Below are positions 1 to 4,818 of a stretch of DNA of 8,298 bases, one piece after another; position 1 is the stretch's first letter; each line of letters starts with the position of its first letter. Under the pieces are notes generated by a model. It searched no databases and was not told the DNA's origin. It worked only from the letters and a program-made list of their open reading frames with translations. The stretch is from positions 1-8,298 of the forward strand of contig JADFMC010000080.1 of assembly GCA_022564085.1 (NCBI GenBank), read 5' to 3'. This DNA is from Fidelibacterota bacterium (GTDB lineage Bacteria; Fidelibacterota; Marinisomatia; SCGC-AAA003-L08; TS1B11). Made by a program: the position numbers and the translations under genes.

Positions 1-52
1 TACACCCACCACTAAAGCAGTACCCGATTCCTGGGCAGCATCCAATGATACG

Positions 53-1048
53 ATGTTGGTAGATCGCCATAATCGCACCTTCACCTATATGCGAGTCGCG
101 GTTACCGATCGCTGCCAACTGAGATGCATCTATTGTATGCCCGCCGAAGGGATAGACTTCACCCCCAATGAGCGGCTGCTAAAGAGCGATGAAATATTGC
201 GCATCATTGGCGTGGGCGCCGCCCTGGGAGTCAATAAAATTCGCTTTACCGGTGGCGAGCCGCTTCTGAGGGCCGATATCCTCGATCTGATCCGCGGCTC
301 GGTAAACACCCCTGGTATCACCTCCGTGAATCTTACGAGCAATGGGTTGCGGGTCAAGGAGCTGGCATCTGATCTGGCGCAGATTGGCCTCACCGGAATC
401 AACATAAGTCTCGATACACTGGATGAAGCCAAGTTTGCCCAAATCACGCGCCGGGAACGTCTGCAGGATGTCCTGGATGGTGTCAAAGCCGCTCTGGAAG
501 TTGGGATACCCTCGGTAAAACTTAATGTGGTGGCGCTGAAGGGGTTCAACGATGACGAGTTAGGCGCATTTGCCATGCTGACCAAGGATGATCCGGTCAC
601 AGTCCGTATAATCGAACTGATGCCCTTCGACGCGCACCAGATTTGGAAGACCGGCCGCCACATGCACGCGGGGGAGATCCAGGCCACGCTGGAAAAGCTA
701 TTCCCCAACTTGGAAAAAGCTACCGGCACCCCAACGGAGCACTATATTACCCGCATCCCCGGCCATCTGGGTAAAATGGCGATTATCCCCGCATACACTC
801 GCAGCCTGTGTGGCAATTGTGATCGTATCCGCATAACGGCAGACGGTTGTATCCGGAACTGCCTCTATTCCGACAATGAATATAGCCTTCGAGATCTCAT
901 GCGGGAGGGCGGCACGGATGATGATTTGGGCCGGGTCCTGAGGGGCGCCATGTGGGACAAAGAGGTAGATGGCTGGGCATCCCAGCGAGCGAAAGATACC
1001 GGTCCTGAAGTGCACCATCGGGAAAGTATGACTCAAATTGGCGGGTGA
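53..1048 (+). CDS. moaA: GTP 3',8-cyclase MoaA (molybdenum cofactor biosynthesis, radical SAM)
   Basis: MoaA catalyses the first step of molybdenum cofactor synthesis: SAM-dependent radical conversion of GTP to 3',8-cyclo-7,8-dihydro-GTP, which MoaC turns into cyclic pyranopterin phosphate. It is cytosolic and oxygen-sensitive. The 331 residues match the family length. Seen directly: the radical-SAM cluster CxxxCxxC at C21, C25 and C28; the SAM-binding GGEP at 67-70; the second [4Fe-4S] site CGNC at 253-256 with C270 (C-x2-C-x13-C); and the family's essential Gly-Gly C-terminus (ending TQIGG). The ATG at 53 is the only start codon in this frame within the window and gives the usual N-terminus (LVDRHNRTFTY before the cluster), but no good ribosome binding site precedes it and the frame stays open to base 2, so a start outside the window cannot be excluded. 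It faces the CODH operon, whose enzyme needs this cofactor. No moaC, moaD, moaE or moeA is visible. Confidence 0.95.
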   Translation: MLVDRHNRTFTYMRVAVTDRCQLRCIYCMPAEGIDFTPNERLLKSDEILRIIGVGAALGVNKIRFTGGEPLLRADILDLIRGSVNTPGITSVNLTSNGLRVKELASDLAQIGLTGINISLDTLDEAKFAQITRRERLQDVLDGVKAALEVGIPSVKLNVVALKGFNDDELGAFAMLTKDDPVTVRIIELMPFDAHQIWKTGRHMHAGEIQATLEKLFPNLEKATGTPTEHYITRIPGHLGKMAIIPAYTRSLCGNCDRIRITADGCIRNCLYSDNEYSLRDLMREGGTDDDLGRVLRGAMWDKEVDGWASQRAKDTGPEVHHRESMTQIGG

Positions 1049-1192
1049 TCATCGCTGGCAATCACAATAGGCTCATATCATAAGGGCCTCTGATCGCAGG
1101 ATATTATTAGTTTAGGCGATATGCTAGGCTTATTGCCGCCCGCTCGACTAATGTCATGAAACCGAAAAATGTATGCCTCAAATGAATGCCAT

Positions 1193-1215
1193 TGCGGGAC
1201 ATCACGATACCCGCA
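1193..1215. other. Inverted repeat (hairpin) in the moaA to desulfurase gap
   Basis: TGCGGG at 1193-1198 and CCCGCA at 1210-1215 form a perfect 6-bp stem around an 11-base loop. An outer GCC/GGC pair (1188-1190 with 1219-1221) could extend it across a small internal loop. It lies about 87 bp before the desulfurase start, within the 253-bp gap 1049-1301, in which I see no convincing gene, promoter or T-tract terminator. It could be an operator, a leader structure or chance. Confidence 0.3.
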
Positions 1216-1301
1216 TCCGGCCAGCGCAACGCAAATTCCCCCGATAAAGGGTTTGGGCTAATTACCTTTGCCCTGAGGCGCACTTTCGAAGAGCTACCTG
1301 C

Positions 1302-2489
1302 ATGAGGCAGCAGCGCGTTTATCTGGACAACCATGCCACCACGCCGGTGGATCCCCGCGTCTTTAACGCCATGGCGCCCTTCTTCACGGAGATTTACGGC
1401 AATCCCGCCAGTAAAAATCATTCCTTTGGCTCGGAGGCCAAGGCTGCCGTCGATATTGCCCGCCGGCAGGTAGCAGTATTGATCGGAGCCCAGCCCAAGG
1501 AAATCATCTTCACCAGTGGTGCTACCGAATCGAATAATCTGGCCATCAAAGGTGTTGACGAGACGGCTGCGGCCGGCGGTGCAGCTGAACGCAACCATAT
1601 CGTCACCTTGGCCACTGAGCACAAAGCCGTGTTGGATCCCTGCCGGCGGCTTGAATCCAGCGGGTTTGCCGTTACCTATCTACCGGTCCGGGAAAACGGC
1701 CTGGTAGACCTGGAGGAACTCTATACTGCCGTCCATGGGCAGACCCTGCTGGTCACTGTTATGCATGCCAATAATGAGATCGGTGTCATTCAGCCCCTGG
1801 CGGAGATCGGCGCCTTCTGCCGGCAAAAAGGTATTGTCTTCCACGTTGACGCCGCCCAATCCATCGGCAAGGTTCCGGTGGATGTCAGCGCCATGAACAT
1901 TGACCTACTTTCCATATCCGCACATAAGGTCTATGGCCCCAAGGGGATCGGCGCCCTTTTTGTCCGCAGCGGGAAACCAAGTCTGGAACTGCGGCCTCAA
2001 ATGGATGGCGGCGGCCACGAGCGCGGCTTGCGGGCGGGCACTTTGCCAACCCCACTGATTGTCGGCTTAGGGCTGGCCTGCGAACTCGCCGGCCGGGAGA
2101 TGGAGTCTGAAGCCGCTACCGTGGGAGGCCTACGCCAAATGCTGCTGGATGGAATCACGGCCGGATTGGACCAAGTGAGTATCAACGGAGATATGGAGCA
2201 ACGCCTCCCGGGTAATCTCAATCTTACTTTCAAGGATGTGGAGGCCGAATCACTGTTGCAACGTATTCCCCATATCGCCCTCAGTACCGGTTCAGCCTGT
2301 ACCACTGCCAACCTGGAACCGTCGCACGTCCTTAAAGCATTGGGGCTGCCTCATGAAGCTGCCCTGTCATCGGTAAGATTCGGTCTCGGCCGTTTTACGA
2401 CCAGGGAAGAAGTGGAAATAGTTATCGAAGCGGTGGTAGCGGCCGTTAAGTCTCTGCGGGCATCATCCTTGATACCCAATTTTTCCTAG
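1302..2489 (+). CDS. iscS: Group I cysteine desulfurase (NifS/IscS type)
   Basis: This PLP enzyme removes sulfur from L-cysteine as a persulfide, giving alanine, and passes it to Fe-S cluster or cofactor sulfuration. The 395 residues are a full-length group I enzyme. Visible landmarks: the N-terminus YLDNHATTPVDPRV; TSGATESNN at 71-79 (PLP phosphate binding); H107 in ATEHK, which stacks on PLP; D183 in HVDAAQ; Schiff-base lysine K209 in SAHK; and catalytic C333 in the long mobile loop STGSACTTANLEPSHVL, typical of group I rather than SufS. The ATG at 1302 is the only start after an in-frame TAA at 1245; the ribosome binding site is weak (GAAGAG about 10 bases upstream). No IscU, IscA or NifU gene follows. 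Being beside moaA and facing an xdhC-like gene suggests, by analogy with NifS4 and XdhC of Rhodobacter capsulatus, a role in sulfurating the Mo cofactor. The NifS versus IscS name is not settled by sequence, and general Fe-S duty is equally possible. Confidence 0.94.
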   Translation: MRQQRVYLDNHATTPVDPRVFNAMAPFFTEIYGNPASKNHSFGSEAKAAVDIARRQVAVLIGAQPKEIIFTSGATESNNLAIKGVDETAAAGGAAERNHIVTLATEHKAVLDPCRRLESSGFAVTYLPVRENGLVDLEELYTAVHGQTLLVTVMHANNEIGVIQPLAEIGAFCRQKGIVFHVDAAQSIGKVPVDVSAMNIDLLSISAHKVYGPKGIGALFVRSGKPSLELRPQMDGGGHERGLRAGTLPTPLIVGLGLACELAGREMESEAATVGGLRQMLLDGITAGLDQVSINGDMEQRLPGNLNLTFKDVEAESLLQRIPHIALSTGSACTTANLEPSHVLKALGLPHEAALSSVRFGLGRFTTREEVEIVIEAVVAAVKSLRASSLIPNFS

Positions 2490-2506
2490 CAGAAATTTCC
2501 AATAAT

Positions 2507-2533
2507 TAGCGGGGGCAACCCAGCGTACCGCTA
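2507..2533. terminator. Possible weak bidirectional terminator dyad between convergent genes
   Basis: The 51-bp gap between the two convergent genes holds TAGCGG (2507-2512) matched by CCGCTA (2528-2533), with a nested GGG-CAA-CCC (2513-2521). The position, tail to tail, suits a shared terminator, but there is no T-tract on either side and the stem carries a 6-base bulge. The call rests mainly on position. Confidence 0.25.
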
Positions 2534-2540
2534 CCGGATT

Positions 2541-3131
2541 CTATACCCAGCCAAACTTAATAAGCGACCTGTTCACCCTCCAGGCAAACAGGCCCGCCAA
2601 TGAAATAAGGGTCATGGTCAGCACGTTACTGAACCGGCCGTAGACCTGAAGTCCCAGGATGATTATGGTGATCACCAGAAAGAGGCAGAACGTGGCCAAC
2701 TGCTTCCGGCGCACACGGTACGGCTTGAGTTGAGCGCCAAAATCATCAGGTACGGCGCTATCGCCGTCGATGGTGGACATCAACGCTTCGATTTTGGGCT
2801 GGAGCACCAGGTGCACGTAGGTGAGCACGCCGGTGAGCACGACCAGCAGCACGGTTTTTGTCAGGAGAATGCCGTTGGTCAATAGAGCTGCTATTCCACT
2901 GGGACCCACCACCAGCAGCAGTACGCCGGAGACAAACACTGAGGCCTGAAAGACAAAGCATCTCACGGCGCCGCGACGGATAATATTTTCAAAATAGCGG
3001 TCGGTGGCGTAGACGAATTTGGCGCCCATTTGAGCCCGCTCATTCACCACGATCAGGTTGAACAGGGGGATCGACATGAACACAAAACTCATGATGTGCC
3101 AAAATTTAACTAACTGGTAAAGATCGCTCAT
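2541..3131 (-). CDS. Small integral membrane protein of unknown function, last gene of the cox operon
   Basis: I do not recognise a named family with confidence; the layout is loosely like the DUF2269/CopD-type small membrane proteins. The 196 residues contain about five hydrophobic helices (roughly 8-29, 57-76, 86-110, 145-164 and 168-186). Basic loops fall at 45-57 and 137-143 and at the C-terminus, so by the positive-inside rule the N-terminus lies outside and the C-terminus inside. Histidines lie in helix 1 (H12, in KFWHIM) and at the end of helix 3 (H107, before LVLQPKIE); they could be ligands, but this is a guess. There is no cleavable signal peptide. An AGGAGGT site at 3137-3143, five bases before the ATG, fixes the start. 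It follows the XdhC-YHS gene by 33 nt and is probably cotranscribed with the CODH genes. It does not look like the MHYT-type sensors CoxC or CoxH. A role in membrane attachment, electron transfer to quinone or metal supply is possible but unproven. Confidence 0.8.
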   Translation of the reverse strand: MSDLYQLVKFWHIMSFVFMSIPLFNLIVVNERAQMGAKFVYATDRYFENIIRRGAVRCFVFQASVFVSGVLLLVVGPSGIAALLTNGILLTKTVLLVVLTGVLTYVHLVLQPKIEALMSTIDGDSAVPDDFGAQLKPYRVRRKQLATFCLFLVITIIILGLQVYGRFSNVLTMTLISLAGLFAWRVNRSLIKFGWV

Positions 3132-3164
3132 AATCTACCTCCTGTAATCACGGCGCGGCCCGGC

Positions 3165-4142
3165 TCAGGCTTCTGCCGCCACGGTGAATTTCTCCGGCTC
3201 TTGTTCAAAAGTTTCCAGACAGTGCAGCGAGCAAAAGTGATAGGTTGTTCCCTGGTAATCACTGGTACCGGCTGCTGTCTTGGGGTCAATAATCATTTCA
3301 CAGATCGGGTCTTTAACTTTTTCGGAGTCCGCTGCAGGTTTTGTCATTTTAGTTGTGTGGGCCATTTCTCCCGTCCTTGATTTTTGGATAATTTCCGCCA
3401 GCACGCTCACTGCGATTTCCGCCGGCGTCTCCGCCTTGATATCCAATCCGGCCGGCACTTTAATTTTCTCCAGCGCATCGCTAGATACGCCTCGCTTCTC
3501 CAGACTTCCAAAAAGTTTGGCGGCTTTCCGGCTGCTGGTAACCATCGTTATATATCTTGCTTCAGACGCGATAGCGCCCTGCAGTGCCCGAGCATCACCG
3601 TTGCCCTGGGTCGCTACAATGGCCACAGACGGAAGGTTGCTGTCCAGCCGGGGGACATCATCGAAATTATCGAAAATCGAGACACCCTCCGGGAGATCAG
3701 CCGATCCCATATCCGGGGCATAAAATGAGATATCGTAATCGAGCTCGGTGGCCAGTTTTACCAGGGAAAGGGCGACTTCGCTGGCTCCAAAAACGAGCAT
3801 TTTGGTCTTGGGGAGTACCGGCTCAATATGCACTTCCAGGGTCCCTCCGCTTTCGCATTTCATCGCCAATATTTTTACCGAGTCGTTGGGCGCCGGGGCG
3901 ACATCGGGGCTTAATCTGATCAGCCGCACCCGCCCGGTCTGCATGCATTCCAGCGCCTCTTCTATCACCACATCCTGGGCACAGCCGCCCCCGATCCAAC
4001 CGATCAATTCTCCCTCAGCGGTGACAATGGCCTTGTCGCCCGGCTTGGCCGATGTGGGAGCTACGGTCCCCACCACGGTGGCGATGGCGAAGGGCCGGCC
4101 CGCTTGGCGATGTTGGGCGGCTGTTTCCAGCCAGTGAATCAT
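3165..4142 (-). CDS. xdhC: XdhC/CoxF-family molybdenum cofactor maturation factor with C-terminal YHS domain
   Basis: XdhC/CoxF/CoxI proteins bind molybdenum cofactor, allow its sulfuration and help insert it into xanthine dehydrogenase-family enzymes; CoxF has been linked to completing the Cu-Mo site of CODH. Domain order in these 325 residues: an XdhC_CoxI N-terminal domain (about 11-80) with the GWIGGGC motif (C54); a linker with MKCESGGTLEVHIEP (C96); a Rossmann-type domain (about 113-255) opening with MLVFGASEVA and closing with the family signature AGLDIKAETPAEIAVSVLAEI; a charged linker (256-276); then a YHS domain (277-318) starting DPICEMIIDP and continuing YHFCSLHC, with C281, C304 and C308 as likely metal ligands. 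Ordinary CoxF/XdhC proteins end before this last domain. YHS domains occur in copper and other heavy-metal ATPases and chaperones, so copper handling is attractive here but inferred. It starts 46 nt after coxG; AGG about 10 bases before the ATG is a modest ribosome binding site. Which Cox letter applies (F or I) is uncertain. Confidence 0.92.
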   Translation of the reverse strand: MIHWLETAAQHRQAGRPFAIATVVGTVAPTSAKPGDKAIVTAEGELIGWIGGGCAQDVVIEEALECMQTGRVRLIRLSPDVAPAPNDSVKILAMKCESGGTLEVHIEPVLPKTKMLVFGASEVALSLVKLATELDYDISFYAPDMGSADLPEGVSIFDNFDDVPRLDSNLPSVAIVATQGNGDARALQGAIASEARYITMVTSSRKAAKLFGSLEKRGVSSDALEKIKVPAGLDIKAETPAEIAVSVLAEIIQKSRTGEMAHTTKMTKPAADSEKVKDPICEMIIDPKTAAGTSDYQGTTYHFCSLHCLETFEQEPEKFTVAAEA

Positions 4143-4188
4143 TGGGTATACCTAACGACCGTAGGCCGCCTAAATGAAGAGCACCGGG

Positions 4189-4788
4189 CTAGCCTTCATC
4201 TTCAGATAAAGCCTTTCCCAGACCAATTTTATCGCGGGCGCTGGCCACCCCCCTGCTGACTACGCCCTTAAGGGCGGCGGCGGCCACAGACATGCCGGCG
4301 ACCGGTTTCGAGGCGGCTGCCTCCTGATCCCCGTCGGCTTCCAGTCTGCTCTTGACGCAGGCGGTAAATTGATCAAACATCATGTTAGAGACATCTACCA
4401 CCATTCGCGAACCGAATTGCGCCAATAGGCCCGTAATGGTCACGGTGGAGTCACCTTTTACTTCCGTAACATTGTCATCAATAGCGGTTAAGACTCCAAC
4501 CAGCTCCATCGTGGCTCCGCCCTTGCCCTTAACGTCCGTCCCTTTGCCTTGAATGCTGAGCTGATGATTAACCGCATCGAGATTGGCGATGGTCACCTCG
4601 CCCTTATAGCTCGATTTGATAGGGCCGACTTTCACCGTAATCTTCACGCTATGGCGATTTTCATCAAGGGCTTCCCCCAGTTCCGCACCGGGCAGGCAAG
4701 GTGTCACCTGTTCGATGTCCGAGAGAAAATCCCATACCTTTTCTATGGGGGCCATAACCTGAAAAGATTTTGACATCTCCACTTTCAT
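4189..4788 (-). CDS. coxG: CoxG, carbon monoxide dehydrogenase accessory protein (SRPBCC fold)
   Basis: CoxG is a START/SRPBCC-like protein that recruits CODH to the cytoplasmic membrane and has been implicated in supplying menaquinone as electron acceptor. From the ATG at 4788 it has 199 residues. Residues 1-148 form the CoxG domain: KSFQVMAPIEKVWDFLSD at the N-terminus, then PCLPGAELGE, VKVGPIKSSYKGEV, and the long C-terminal helix with GSRMV and FDQFTACVKSRL. Residues 150-165 are a linker, and 166-191 are an Ala/Gly/Val-rich segment with regularly spaced Arg and Lys, probably an amphipathic helix. I see no uncharged transmembrane anchor at the C-terminus. A longer reading from GTG 4812 exists, but GGTGGGGA seven bases before the ATG at 4788 and the family-like start MKVEMSKSF favour the shorter form. 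It follows coxL by 30 nt, without coxD, E or F in between. Confidence 0.92.
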   Translation of the reverse strand: MKVEMSKSFQVMAPIEKVWDFLSDIEQVTPCLPGAELGEALDENRHSVKITVKVGPIKSSYKGEVTIANLDAVNHQLSIQGKGTDVKGKGGATMELVGVLTAIDDNVTEVKGDSTVTITGLLAQFGSRMVVDVSNMMFDQFTACVKSRLEADGDQEAAASKPVAGMSVAAAALKGVVSRGVASARDKIGLGKALSEDEG

Positions 4789-4795
4789 GGACTGA

Positions 4796-4803
4796 TCCCC
4801 ACC
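4796..4803 (-). promoter_or_regulatory. Ribosome binding site deciding the coxG start
   Basis: On the minus strand this reads GGTGGGGA, seven bases before the ATG at 4788. The alternative GTG start at 4812 has no comparable site, so 4788 is preferred. Confidence 0.6.
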
Positions 4804-4818
4804 GTGGACCACACTGCC

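Noticed and set aside
1049..1301. Riboswitch or Moco-responsive leader before the desulfurase
   Set aside because: Only a single short hairpin is visible; I could not trace the multi-stem core of a Moco riboswitch, and such elements usually precede Moco genes rather than a desulfurase.
1107..1622. 171-residue minus-strand open frame across the intergenic gap and the desulfurase 5' end
   Set aside because: It overlaps 321 bases of a clearly real desulfurase in antisense, has no recognisable motif and no convincing start signal.
3748..4137. Plus-strand open frame antisense to the XdhC-YHS gene
   Set aside because: It mirrors the well-supported XdhC N-terminal domain and has no family features.
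4789..4812. GTG start giving an 8-residue longer CoxG
   Set aside because: The ATG at 4788 has the ribosome binding site and the family-like N-terminus; the extension lies before both.
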